From NCBI GenBank assembly GCA_008508345.1, contig QNGE01000914.1, forward strand, positions 91,606-155,605: a stretch of DNA of 64,000 nucleotides, written 5' to 3'. Shown here in pieces: positions 25,463 to 39,900 of this stretch. Positions within the stretch are counted from its first letter, which is position 1, and every line of letters starts with the position of its first letter. Made by a program: the position numbers and the translations under genes. The notes under the pieces were generated by a model that saw only the letters and a list, made by a program, of their open reading frames with translations, was not told the DNA's origin and did no database searches. Source of the stretch: Paragonimus westermani. Taxonomy: Eukaryota > Platyhelminthes > Trematoda > Plagiorchiida > Troglotrematidae.

Positions 25463-25466
25463 ATGC

Positions 25467-25644
25467 AAACTGAGCGTCAGTTGGCATCATCCTGTGATGA
25501 AGCTTCACAAGCCCACATTGCCACATCCTTCCAAACGCAAAATCAGGATAAACGCAATGCGCCTGAAAAATGTGTTACTGGAGTGGTACTGTTGGCAAGA
25601 ATATTTACTAGTTACTCTGAAGATTTAGTGAAGTGTACTTCAAT
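25467..25644 (+). CDS. Possible 3' part of the exon split by the LTR element
   Basis: It is open in the frame that joins 24023-24049 and is followed by a consensus GTAAGT donor at 25645. The peptide (containing SQAHIATSFQTQNQDKRNAP and VLLARIFTSYSEDLVKC) has balanced composition but no recognised family. Alternatively the open frame is accidental. Confidence 0.25.
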
Positions 25645-28600
25645 GTAAGTCCTATTTTCGAAAAGCATAAATTAAGGGATCACTGTGAAATTCATTTCAT
25701 GAACAGACTATAAATCCAGTTGCGAGCTTTACAAAATATTTTGTAACGTTTCCATATTCCAGTTGCTCTTGACATTTTGCTGATGATACGCCCTAAAAAT
25801 ATCCCAGTACTCGGGTGATCTTTTTAATTCCCTGTAAACTGGGCGAATTTTAGTATTATCGTTCAGTAGCAAACTTTCCAAACGTTTAGTTGCATGCATT
25901 ACAGCAGTGAGATGCAGAGCGACGCTGTAGACACTGCTTCTCTCCTTCGTCACTAGTTGGCAAATGGGAGAAGCTAATTAGTTCTGAAGATATGTGAAGT
26001 GCTCTTCAAAATTTTTCAGGGACAGACGGAGTTTCGATGTAACCACTGCATAAAAATTCGTGGCTGCATAGACCAACAAACTCAAAAGCCCTAGATTTTC
26101 ACATTCCATTTCTTCCTGTCGTGATATATTAAGTTTACTAGTATCGAGAAGCACAGCCGTGCACTACCTGTATGCTCCGTCAGTAGTAACGACGTTTCCC
26201 ACTTTGCATTGTCCCAGTGCAGTTTGCTAACGTTGTCTGAATAAGTTTGCTATTTCTCGGTGGGCGGTGCTTCGCATACAAATATCATACATGCCAAAAG
26301 GTATCTTCTAAGTGAAGTTATATCCTGGTTTCGCCAGCAACAAGGCCGGCTTCTTGAAGCCTTCATTGATTCCATTCACGAGAAGCACTGAAATGAAGAG
26401 ATTTGCAACACATTTAATGCAACAAGAGCGCACTGTTGTACTGAGCTTTCATGGGTTTGAACCACTCTAATTTGAGCCCGTTCACAAATTCGTAGTTTAA
26501 GATGTGTCCGCAACCTTGAGATTAGCAAGATCTGGAAAATTCATCTAAATCATGTTTTCGGCCAACAGCTGTGCAGTTCCGAGGCTCTCAAAGCCTTTCA
26601 AAAGTTTAATGTGGTCAGTGGTTTACCTGTAACAAACGATAGACTTTTCCCACTAACTATAGCAGCCAGAACTGTAGCCGTGCTACTTTGGTTTATCGGT
26701 TCGCTGTAATGAAAGCTGGTTACCATTATGTCGATTAGACCTTATATTGGTCCATTTAATGTAATTCAGCCTATATGCATCCCGGAGATAAGGGCCACGG
26801 CTCTTTCTCAAAAATCACCGCTACTCAAAACATATGTGATTACCACAGCTTAATTTTTGTGGTCAAATAGTTTAGAGTAATTCTGTCACCTCGACAATGT
26901 GTTTCACACAAAGTAGTTTGCACTGAAAAGAACTAAAGATAAAATATCATTTTGGTTTGTCTGCGCCGTGCAAGGTCGTAACGTGTTATGGTATTTAAAC
27001 AAGACAGAGAACCACATATTCTCTGCATTTTTATAGAGATTTGGTCGTGCTCACTAAAATAGGGCACATGATAAGTCTGCGTCAGACAGTTCAACACTCT
27101 GGCTTTAGTGGCTGAGACTGATATCACGCTGATAAAACCTTCTGAACGCAAAAACCCACTGAGGCCACTAAGCAACAGATTCGATAATTCCGCAGTGACA
27201 CCAAGTTCGTAAGCGGTAGATTACCAGATGTCAAACTATACTGATTTACTCGTGTTTGGGTACGCCGGTAATCAGGTTAATCAGGTTAATTGAACGTCGT
27301 ACGGCTTATGATGTCTACTTATCGATTAACAACAGGAGTCAAAGCAGCTGGAACAGTGGCCTTCGTCATCCTCACTTGAAGAACTAATGTCACAGCTCAC
27401 TTTACACCATAGTACACACTGTAAGCCTGTCAAAATGCCGCATCAAACTATGTGGGGGGCATCCAGTTAAGTTGTGTTCCGAATTGCAAAAACGTTTGAA
27501 CCTGAGAGAGGGTCTTAATGAAGTTGCGGCGTGGTTCCGGAAAGTGATCACCCAATGAGTGTCAAATCTTTTACTGGTTAACTACGTTACAACATAATGC
27601 TGACATTTATTATGGTGATAACATTTCTGTGATAAAAGAAGGTTTTCAGCCATGTAGCTACAAAGAGATTGAGTGTGTAACCTATTCTGTGAGCTCATCA
27701 TGTTAGGAGTATGTATATGAGTAGACGTTCGCTGTTAATGTCTTCAAAAAATGTTTCGAAGTTACCAACAAAAAACTAACATGACGTAAATTATTAAAAA
27801 CAAACTGGTTTGGATAGTGTAGGTCATACAGGAGAGCTTAGTTCAGGGTTAAACATTAGGTTTTTGTCTTGTGGTTAGAAGTACATTTCTGCATTATAAG
27901 AAAGCGAACAATTCTAACAACTGAAACTGATTTACAAAATGGAATTAATTTTTTTGGATCTGATGAAGGCCAACCAATGAACCGCATGCTGTCTAACAGT
28001 TGAACAAGATTCCTTCAGCATATTCTTGCAGTGAAACTTACGTACACACGAGTTAGAACGTTTCAGCCGATACGTTTGGACTACGAGCTATCCGACCGTA
28101 TTCTTGAAATAAATACTGGCATTAACTAAGGCAATCAGTCATGCCGTAGCAGTGTTTTATGGAATATATCCTATTTACATAGAAAGCCGCGAACTTATTC
28201 TACCACAAACAACAATCAGGCCGACGCGTTTGTCACTTACATGCACACACCGACCAGATGGCTTTAGAAGAGGTCGAATCATTTCATCAACATGTCATTA
28301 CAACGAAAGTTGACCAAAGTACCATTATTTTTGTGTATGATGAAACAGATGATACACAGATATCGTGCGTTCCGCAGCATTGGCGCTCTCAACTCAAAGA
28401 ACGTTGATATTTCTCAAGTCAGTTGTGGTTATTAACTTTCATCGACTCTGTCGCAGGTATACAGTGACGCCAAGTTGTAGTTGCAGTTTGTTGAGAAAAC
28501 CCATAACACTTTCTCAAAATGCTTGAAAGGACGCGATTGAAACCTATGTGAATCACATTGTTCACATTCTCCCTCCAAGCGGATTTGAGAATACCGCGCT

Positions 28601-31399
28601 GGATGGCCTAATATGTGCTGTTGGAAGTTTCAGCCCACCCCGTTTCATCTTCCTGGGAGAAAACTAGAATGAAGGGACAATATCAACGCTCTGTGTTTAG
28701 TAGACGATGCATACGACTACGATTGTTCTTGTTTTACATTGCGATGTTCCATCAGAAAGGGCAGCTGCGTGCCACAATCTTGATCAATCTTCTTTGACAC
28801 ACTGACTGTGTTCTAAATCGGTACACGGATTACAGAAACTGTCCGAACTTCAAATAGTCAACAGAAATGGAGTCGTTCAGTACATTCAATGTTAGTGGCT
28901 GGTGTGACTAGCATGGAAATAATATTCAAATCCACGCAGCAACTCTGTAACTTCAGCTGGAATACATCCAACTGACGGGTCTGACCGGTGTAGCCCCGTT
29001 GTACTGTAGAAGCCAGTAATGCACAGACAGACCTACTTTCATCATACACATTCAAGATTCACGTAATCCACTACTTCAGCAGGACTGGGTGAGCAAGCCA
29101 TCATTAACTGTTGTCTCCACACAACGGTGATATGTCTCGGTCGGGCTTGCCCAAATTATTTATTGCTGTGTAGCCATCCTGTTGGGTTTTACTATCTATT
29201 TGTATCCAAGGGACTTTTATTAACGCTGTAACCACTCATGTTCCAATGTATCCGAGAACACTGGGATTAGGTATTAAACACAACGGACAACCTGATGGAG
29301 GAGGCTTAAGCAGTGACTGTTGTACGAGTCCATGTATTTATAAAATGGTGACGGCATTTGTTTGGGAAATGGCTTTCTTCCCCCTAACTTACTACAAAAC
29401 GTTCCGCTAAACAGGAAGAACAGAGTAGAACAGTGTCTCACATACACGCCCTTATTTTTCTAAATAACATTGTCGTGTATAAGAAGAACTAGAATTCTAA
29501 GTAGACCTTTTTTTCCGTAAGATGAATTCTACTGTGTGTGGCGAATAGATATCGATATATTTCATTGCCAACTATTTGATCGGTTTCTACCCAGCGTGTT
29601 CGAGGATTCTGCTGGCTACGCCCCTTGACTTATGAACCCCTATCGTAAACGTACGGGAGACATGATGTGTTTCAAAATATTTTGAATCATTATTTTATCG
29701 AAATCTTCTTCAGCTGCAACTGGATTTGTTTTCTTATCCAAACGTACAAGGAAAAACTAGCGTAACTTGCAGAACGAGTGACAGTACGTGACTGCACATC
29801 TATGCCGTAAAATTATTCCTGTAGAAAAAGTACCGAATTCTCCTACGTTCTTTCAAAGAAATTTTCAGACAGCCTGTCAGGGATGCAGAGCAATGGCAAA
29901 AAACCAGTCATTTCAAAATTCCGATTACATGACACCTAAACGGAAATTTTCTCTCCCAAACCATGCTATATGTTGAAGTAGGAAAGCAGTAAAGGAATTC
30001 TGGGTAAGTTAAGTGGTCACAAAATGTGAATGCCCCAACCATTCAATTGAGTAAGTTTGGAAAAGGTCACCTGTCTAGTTAAGGTCTTATGACCACTCAA
30101 GTCAGAAACGGTGTCCGAGATGGCACAACGTTGTAGTCAACGTTGTGTCTGTTTTTCTATCAATTCCAGTCTTTCCGCTTAAGCTGCCATTAATAATTTT
30201 TCGCCTATTTGATAACTGCTTGCTCTTTCAGTATATCCTGTATCACTGCTGACTTGAGCAGCGTCTCTAACCGTAACAGTGTACAGTTTGACTCAGGGCT
30301 GTTCTGATGATGGCTATAAGATTTTTCTCGTTTAAATTGTTTACAACTTTGATTTCGATTTCCAGCCTGTGTGTGTTGCTTTTTTTTGTATGAATTACCT
30401 TTGCAGAAGAAGGTTTTAATATAAAGAATATACGAAGCTCAGCGACTGAGCAACTTTATGTTTGGAGCTTTTGGATTCCGTCTACTATCTAGTTCCTAAG
30501 ACATGATATCTTATTTCGACCATATGGTGAACGTGAAAAACAGTTCTGAACATTCTGTTAATCTAGTACAAAAATTAAAACTGTGTGAGTTGATTGAAAA
30601 ACTTGAACGTTCTACAAGCAGTCTATTTCTAAATGGATTATCATACTCTCGCAGTATTTTCCAAGTTCCTTCTGGCAGTTCAAAATAGAATCTTAACGTG
30701 AAGCTAACCATCTCCTTCGCGAATTGTTCACATTCTCGTCTCTTTCCCTTGTCGTTTTGTTGACGCACATGTCAGAGTTTAGTATCTTTAAAGATATATA
30801 TGACTCAGACATTAAAGTGTAGTCCTTCATCCATTTCCATATCAAAATTATCATTTGTCTCCAGTCATATCGTACTGAATGTCAGAAATAAGAAACCGAA
30901 GTAACTGCATAGTTTTCATCATAGGGACTGTCCTGTAAACCGAGGAAGTGCTTTGAGTATGCAGGGTGCATTCCGGATGAAAGGTTCATTGGACCGTAAA
31001 ATAATGATAAGCATTTAGACTTATTGCAAGAACCCTTAATTCAGAACAGATCCAAATGTGAGAATATTTAGGCGGCAGCTGAACTCAGACCCTTGGCAGG
31101 AACGGAATGTATATATGCAAGACATGTTATACCCGTCAAGCTAAGAAGACTTGCCAAGTTTTCCTACCCAGTTGAAGCCTGGAATGTTTTAATTTGGTCA
31201 TCGCTGAATTAAGGTCTATCAAACTGTTTATCAGCAACCCGGTTTTTATGTTGAAGAGTGGCGCCAGTGGCTTCCAGTGTGCACTCACCGACAAACCCTG
31301 TTGGGAAGCTACTCTTTAAGTTTACCTGAAAAAGTCCGTATGACACAGAGATAGTTATATAGCTAAAACTAACCGCGAAACTTATTGGCCCTTGAAATA
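25645..31399. other. Stretch without an assignable gene
   Basis: Nearly 6 kb of AT-rich sequence. A minus-strand frame at 25729-25953 (RPVYRELKRSPEYWDIFRAY in it) and a plus frame at 30503-30688 have protein-like composition but no known motif or convincing splice borders. A tiny TAATCAGGT repeat lies near 27275-27295. Confidence 0.35.
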
Positions 31400-31463
31400 G
31401 CTTCGTAGCTCAGCGGAAATTCCGTTGTTTGACGTTCAGTTCTAGTCACTGTTCTGAGTCCAG
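31400..31463 (+). repeat. tRNA-like (pol III box A/B) remnant
   Basis: TAGCTCAGCGG at 31406-31416 fits the A-box consensus. GTTCTGAGTCC at 31451-31461 fits a B-box with one inserted base, at tRNA-like spacing. No acceptor stem pairs, so this is a decayed tRNA or tRNA-derived SINE head, not a working tRNA gene. Confidence 0.35.
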
Positions 31464-31469
31464 CCACAG

Positions 31470-31625
31470 TTTTGATTTTGCTGCAACTGTGGTATTTTCT
31501 AAACAGCGTACTCTCCGAGCTGCTAAACTATAACACGCAGGCTTACAATTTCAGTTTCACTCGGACAACCTCGAGCAGTTTTGTCGAAATCGCTGCAGGA
31601 TCACTGATGATGTGTCTGCTTAAAG
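31470..31625 (+). CDS. Possible exon, product unknown
   Basis: 156 bp open between an AG at 31468-31469 and a strong donor AAAG|GTGAGC at 31626. The peptide is hydrophobic to polar (LLQLWYFLNSVLSELLNYN, then FVEIAAGSLMMCLLK). Because it starts right after the tRNA-like remnant, it might instead be the body of an old SINE. Low confidence. Confidence 0.22.
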
Positions 31626-32469
31626 GTGAGCAAAATGAAGTGAACTTATTGAATAAACTTCGTCTTCCAGTTTTGCAACTGGTTCTGACTCATCGTAGAG
31701 AACATACCCTGAAAATAAATGTGAACATATTTTTGAACTGCTGAATATTAGTTAGGAGTAGCAAGACAGCTCTTTTAAAACTTTATCGACTTGTTACATC
31801 TGATACAAACAATTTTCATTTTCATGCGTGGCACTTTTGCAAATGACGCACAAATCATGGTTAACAGCTTGAACAAGTATATGTCGGCTGGGACATTTAC
31901 ATTTATGCAGTTCCATCTAAAACGCATCTCACTGAAACAAACATTTTGTCTATTTAATGTCCGTTTGCCAGTCTTTTAATCAAAAACATGCACTGTTTGC
32001 TGCGAGTACGTGAACGAACATTCCACATTGCGCAGCAGTTGTCAAGCTTTCACGTCAATTTCGACCATAACAGGTGCAAAGAAGTCGTTCAACAGTCGTC
32101 CCTATGCATCCCGCATTGCGATCAAGTCGTGATGTGACATACGTTCACAGTGTACCTGACTGCAGTCAGACAAGGTATACAACATTGAAGATAGTAGCCC
32201 ATAAACAAGAGTACGGTTAACTATTCACTAATGCGGTTATTGTAACTTGAAGGTCAACTGTACGTGATTCCAGCAAGCTTGTTTAGTAAACATACTCGCT
32301 CACTTTTGTGTTCTTCATTCCCGACTAATATTTGATTTTGTGGTCTTATTGTTGTATGAGAGTTGGATAAGGGCGAAACTATTTATGTACTGCTGACTTT
32401 GATAGCGGTGTTAATGGTATTGACGACGTTGCTACCTGACTATCAAGCAGCTTCACCCATATGCTGTTG

Positions 32470-33249
32470 GCCTCAATGTACAGTGCCCGATTAAAAAAAC
32501 GCTCAGTGACCTAAATATGGCAGGCTGTGCAACTTGATTAAATGATCAACTGATCATGCATCTCAAGCGTTTAGGGTATACGGCTGAAGAATCAAGCATT
32601 ACTCACGCGAGTATCCCAGTTGATATGATTTAATTTGAGGATGTTTAAGTGCGGCAAGCCTGTTATCTTTGTCATGAGCGGGTCATGTTCCCGGGCCACA
32701 GTACAAAGCACGCGAACATTGTACACCCATCTCTTCAACGACGACTGGACGTCTTTTCGATGTCAAAAGTGGCGCATGTTGACAAACCCAACTCACACCT
32801 TCACTGTATATCCTCGCCAAGATCTCATCAGGAATATTGCAAGCTGACAGGTCTGTGTTACTCAAATATGTGAAGCTGCTTACAGTCTCAAATGACTTGA
32901 ACGTAAGAATTACAATACCTCAATCCTTAAGCAGAGTTCTGCACTTTGAAGGTTTGAAGCTCATTCTATTCAAACCAGCTTGGCCACTCACGGTGTTCAG
33001 CAGGATCTCCATGCTTTTTGCAGAGGGTCCAAACAAGATACCATTACTCACAGACTCCATGTCAGTCAAACTAGTCTCAGAGAGAAACTTAACATCAAAC
33101 TCACTGACTTCCTTAAGCGCATCAGTAATTTCATTACAATGTGTATGACGCGCAACAAAATTTTGTTGAACATTTTTCAACACAAAAGTGTACTCGTTTG
33201 AATATCTTCGTATTAAAAAATAATTGCTCGGTGTATATTGTTTATTCAA
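32470..33249 (-). mobile_element. RTE-like LINE fragment (RT thumb to C-terminus), minus strand
   Basis: Reading the minus strand from 33249: DVKFLSETSLTDMESVSNGI and LFGPSAKSMEILLNTVS correspond to the region of the RT active site (YADD in active relatives). MSFKPSKCRTLLKDW is the next conserved block. After a frame change FTYLSNTDLSACNIPDEILA and ARIYSE follow (about 32880-32800), then PAHDKDNRLAALKH, NWDTRVSNA and SVDHLIKLHSLPYLGH (to about 32480). The order matches the 3' half of the elements at 12.3 and 18.9 kb. The active-site YADD is replaced by SNG and stops are frequent, so it is dead. Confidence 0.75.
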
Positions 33250-34950
<1,701 letters not shown>

Positions 34951-35113
34951 CCGAAAATGGCGATCAATAAGCACAAGATCCACGCAAGAGGGCCATTTTT
35001 ATACTGAATACTGGTGAAAACGTTTCCCTCACACCTTCCGCAATAAGTGTCACACGCATCTGGGCCGAACGTGGAAGGCGCGAACTTAGTTGCAATCGGC
35101 TGAGTGACCACAG
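34951..35113 (-). CDS. Internal exon of a LITAF-domain protein
   Basis: The minus-strand frame reads VVTQPIATKFAPSTFGPDAC, then DTYCGRCEGNVFTSIQYKNG and PLAWILCLLIAIFG. This is the first half of a LITAF (LPS-induced TNF factor-like) domain: Pro-rich/FGP lead, CxxC zinc pair, charged link and the start of the hydrophobic membrane-inserting helix. LITAF proteins are small monotopic proteins of late endosome and lysosome membranes. The exon starts after a good acceptor (TTATTCCTATTGTAG) at 35113. It ends at 34951 before GCAAGT, a classical non-canonical GC donor, leaving GG to complete the expected Gly codon. The second half of the domain (hydrophobic end and HxCxxC pair) should lie on another exon at lower coordinates, which I could not find. 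The first exon is also not identified. It could be a lone pseudogene fragment, but clean splice borders argue for a real gene. Confidence 0.72.
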
Positions 35114-36547
35114 CTACAATAGGAATAATTATGTCCAGCAAAAATGCAATATTACCGAAAACCAACTCTTGTGTCATGATGGGGGAAATAATGGTGCAAC
35201 AACCGGGCACGTCATCAAGCGCACAGAATAGAATTATTTACTTTAATGCATCCACATGCATTTAACTCATTCGTCAAGTGGTCTAATCTGATAAGTTCTA
35301 ATCTACATACTTAACTGTTATAGAACACAGCGGTTTCGAAGCAGACTGTGATACTACTCTCTGGCTAGGCTGACTCACTTTGTGTATCTCAGGATTTTAG
35401 CCCGGCCATGGGTTAAAAGATTTGTCTTTGTAATACAAAAGTGCTCCCATCAAAAATGCTTCAGAGACTTATAGAACTGAGCACAACACATTTAGGCTAC
35501 AGCGATCAACAGAAAACGGCTGGCTGACGTTACATCTAATCCCCAATAGAGGAGACATAATCATGTCAATTACAGTCACAGAAAATTATTGACAGATAAC
35601 AGGAATGAATTAAAAGCCAAATTGTCAGCATCACAACCAAATGATGGGAATGTACTGTAAAACATTGAGTTGACAAATGCAAGACAGAATTGTAGACTGT
35701 GTGATTGCAACTCATAAAATGCAAGGAGCGTATGAATCGAATAAGCGGAAAATAGCATATTACAACCTAACGTAATAAGTCCGATCTGATGAACAAATGA
35801 CCATCAATTTACGGTAAGTTTTGATTGTTATAAGCTTCACATTCAGAGAACCCTGTTATTTGTAGTAAATAAGCTAAAGAAGGATAAACCAAAAAATCGA
35901 AAAAAAATTCCACAGATATTTAACATTGCAAGCAAAGGTGAGCAGAGTGCAGTATAACACTTGAACTCCGTGAACGAGACAAGCTGGAAGAGAAATATGT
36001 AGAGGGTTTGTCTAACCTATGGATGTGGTTAACAGAAACTTTGTCTCCAAGTTCATCGTCTCTTACCAACTGGCTTGACACAATCTTATGGTATAAGGAC
36101 AATCTATGAGTTACTTTGATTTAGGTGAGAAAGCTACATATGTTGATGACACTTCATTCTCTTCAACATAAAGATTAAATAAACAAACGGCTAAACTAGT
36201 TAACTATTTTGGAAGGATGTAAACACAGACTATGTAGGGGTTTGACAGTCTTATTAACTGGTTGAAATAAAACGTCAGACCTTCGACGTTATTAAAAACA
36301 AATGCGATTTGTGTAAAGTATTGTTAATCCGGGGCAGTATAGTCAACTAACTAGCCTACGAAGTCGCGAAGAAGCTGCTGAACCCATTTTAGTTGAGGTA
36401 AAAAAACGTGACAACTGAGGGCAGCTGAAGTTACACCTGTTAAGTAGAAAGTGAATGTAAATATTAATATTAACAAACTCAATGACACAAAGTTATTTGT
36501 GCCGTTTTTTGTTGATGTTCTTCACTCCGCTTGTAAATGAAAATCTC
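35114..36547. other. Unassigned, possible upstream intron of the LITAF-type gene
   Basis: AT-rich sequence with no motif. Short open frames at 35576-35758 and 35920-36102 (minus) are not convincing. Confidence 0.35.
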
Positions 36548-36912
36548 CTACTACTCATCAGCAGTTAAAATACCGCCCAACAAGTTAACGAGTTCTGCAA
36601 TTTCAGCTTGAAAAGAAGTCATGGTAGAGCGGTCGTCGATTGGACTTACACGGCAGTTACTCTCTCCTCTCAAGCTGATCTATACTCACAAGCAAAAGTG
36701 GTTGAGCGTTCACGTATAATGTTTTGGTCCTGCATAGTGTGAATTTAATGGTACAACGGTTGTCTCATGAAGGCATCGCTGGAGATCTAATCTCTGTCGT
36801 GGCAGGCAAATGCACTAGTGACGAGCTCTAATGGCAGCGAAACTCGAGTCTAGTAGATTTTTTCAAACAGACCGACTGGAAAATCTATGGGAATGCGACA
36901 GCTGGGTGAATC
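36548..36912 (+). mobile_element. Old copy of the 431-bp hammerhead-bearing element, plus orientation
   Basis: It aligns from end to end with the reverse complement of 46600-47026. The head CTACTCATCAG is at about 36551, GTGGTTGAGCG at about 36693, a decayed tRNA-like part at 36745-36800 (A-box mostly deleted, B-box altered), the ribozyme remnant at 36812-36856 and the tail to about 36912. Identity is low (roughly 70-75 percent by eye), so this is the oldest of the three copies. Confidence 0.8.
36812..36856 (+). ncRNA. Decayed hammerhead ribozyme
   Basis: GCACTA, GTGACGA, GCTCTAATGGCAGC, GAAA, CTCGAGTC and TAGTAG follow each other in hammerhead order. The first core base is changed (CTGACGA to GTGACGA), helix II has mismatches and helix I is shortened. 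It is not expected to cleave. Confidence 0.7.
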
Positions 36913-39900
36913 ATTAACCGAGCGAACAAATGGAGATATAATTTGATCCATTCGCTCGAACAAATCAAGTCATGTTGACGCTGGAAATAACACTTCTATA
37001 CTTGAAAGAAGGAAGTAGCCAGTGAGGTCAACGGATTTAGTAAAGCTAAATATTTACTCAGTAATCTGCGACTACTTACAGTAAGCTACTCAGGAAAAAC
37101 GGTGGCTGTATTATTGAGTCAGTTATCATGTGTGTATATTAGTATCCACCCTCGGAGTGAGATGTAGCTATTTATCTTTTGCAAATTAATCTGACGCATA
37201 CATTTTTGCCCGTACTTATCAGCCAAGTGCATAAGTTGCTATAGAAAACAGAACAATCGCTGATTGTGTCAGCCTACTTCTGTGTTGGGCAGCACGAAGA
37301 TGCGTAGGACTGACAATAGATGTAAAGAAAATTGAAAAGAAGCGAACAAATAAAATTTGAGTAGAACTGCTTACGTGCAATTATATAACTAGTGATTGTT
37401 GGTACTCATTGGAACAATATTTTGTCGGGTGTGTACTTTTACCGGCTTGTGATAGTGGACCAAGAAGATCGTGTGGATAATCTGTCATCTGAGTCCAACT
37501 AAAATAGAATGTCAGATCTCTCAACGGAGTTAACCATGACCACAGAGTTCTTCAGCGTGGTTTAGCTTATACAGATCCCATTACCAAAACGAATCTGAAT
37601 ACAAAACAGTCTGTCAATTACTTAGTCATTTCACCACGAATGACCGTTCAGGCGTTTATCTTTGTGTGCTAACAGCTTTATCAGCGGATCATTTGAGTTG
37701 TGGAAGGTTTTGTTGGTGACTTTTAGGTATTCTCTGAAATGTCTACAGTTTACTGAGAAGTGAAAACTTTTTCAGTCTACCTGGGTAGAGGAGCTTCCCG
37801 GGCCTCATAATTCTCTTAGGATTTCACATCTGAGCAATTTCTATAAGTGCCAGATTGTATTTGGTGTGAAGTTGATAGGAAAGCATCATATTTTTACGTG
37901 TGGGCAGAATATGGAGGTAGACAGAGTGACAGATATCTAGTGTTCAAACGCTCCACAGACGTTCTTCCTAAGCTGTACAGTATCAGTTTCGCATTCTAGA
38001 TATGTCTATGTAACCTGGTGATAGATTTCAGTTGTCCGTCATAACTTTCCCCAAACAGTGTTTGCATACGAAAACAAACAGGTTAATAGTGTCAAGTTAA
38101 CTGTGAGCAAAATTTTGATGAGAAATGTGCACGAAAGTGAACGGCAGATCGAGTTATTCAGGCAAGTGGTTCGATCACTTAACACTCTTTTGTAGGTTTC
38201 CATATTTTCTGGACATTCCACAACTCTCCAAATTTATGCGCCATCGGTGTAGAGCACCAACGGCGGTTTGAAGATACTGGGTGGTCCAACAACGAAAAGG
38301 ATGAACAAATTGATCCCTTAGGTGTGTCTTTGCGAAACGCCACTTTTGTGTAAAACAGAGCCTGATAGTCGTTTATCTACCTTTAAGCTGAATCTAGGGT
38401 AAGTTAGACAATTAGCAATTTACTTGGGTACCTGCTAACTAAGACCACAATTGTGATGTCCTTGGGAAGATAAAGCTATCAACCTCATCAGAGTATTCAA
38501 TTGAGGGCCAAAAATATTCATCAGATGTGTAATGCACGAATACTCTTTACAGAAACCATTTTGTTCATCTGTACTGCTTTCGAGCTCTGTTACTTTGGGT
38601 CGAAGTGAGTCATGCTGTAAATTCTGCATACATTTTGGAATAGTGGAAACAAATTATGGTCGATGGTTTGCTAAGTATGTAAGTGAATGTAAACATGTTC
38701 AGAATAAATGGGCTTGTCAGTGCAAGGAAAACCGTATGTATTCGCAAGTCAGCACACACTAACAAAGCGAGCAGTATGATCGTTGGTGAGGTACGTTCGA
38801 TGTTTGTTTTCGATGTATGTTTGAATAAAGTAAACTCATCAAATCGATTAGCGTAAGTTGATATTGCTTTAAACTAACATTTTAACGAGCAGCACATGGT
38901 GGCGTTAAAACATCAATTGTTTGTAAAAATGCTCAAGGAGTTTTCAAAATCAGAAGACCCTTGAGAGATCATCTTCGTTATGACTATGCTTACAAACACT
39001 CACTTTTAACAAAACGTTGTAAGCACACACTAAAGATAAGTTCTTCAAATATTCAACTATTCTGGCAACTCGACTCGTTCAAACATGGAAGTTAAATCTG
39101 GGAGAAGCGTATTGTGTGACGTACACAGTTTGTGATCAACTGTTTACCCAAACTTTCTACACGGTTTTCGAAAACGATTTGCATACGTAAATTCTGAAAA
39201 GTGCACAGCGACTGCCTAGTTTTAATCAAATTAATGCAATATACGCTTCAAAAGCTTTGATGTTTTTGACTTAGAAATCGCGTACTTGTTACCAAAAGTA
39301 ATTACACGAAGTCTCATACTAAATAAGGGCCCTTGACTACCTGATTATTTTACAAATCAGGTGTATCACCAGCTTTTGCGTCCAACAAAGCGGTACCTCT
39401 CATTATAAACTGTGTACAACACATTTGACAACGAGGGGGATTATGACGCCAACAAAAATTACGATCAATCGTGCCAAGTTTCACAATTTCTGATCAGAGT
39501 GACAAAAGACTAAACCAACTTGACTCAAAAACAGACAGTACCTTGAGGTGGCAAATCCATTTGCTGATAAGTTTCGTATGCCGGCGGGTCACCTAAATGA
39601 ACTGTGAACATCTTCTGGTGGAGTGTTAATTATCGCGCACCTTTATCCGTCATGGAAATGTAACAGTCTGTATTTCGGAGATTGAACAAAAGTCCACCTT
39701 AAGGAGCTACACTTTATATATCGATTTGTCAGAACGAAGAAAAATGTCTCAACCGGTGTGCACCTGATTGCGTTTTGCTACTGATGCTTTTCTATTGGCT
39801 GATCGAATTCCTAGCCACCGTTAGCCGTTTGTGATGCTTGGTGTCTGTTTTTATTGTGTGAGGGTATTCTGCTCTACATTCATAGTTGTAGAAATTTTGG

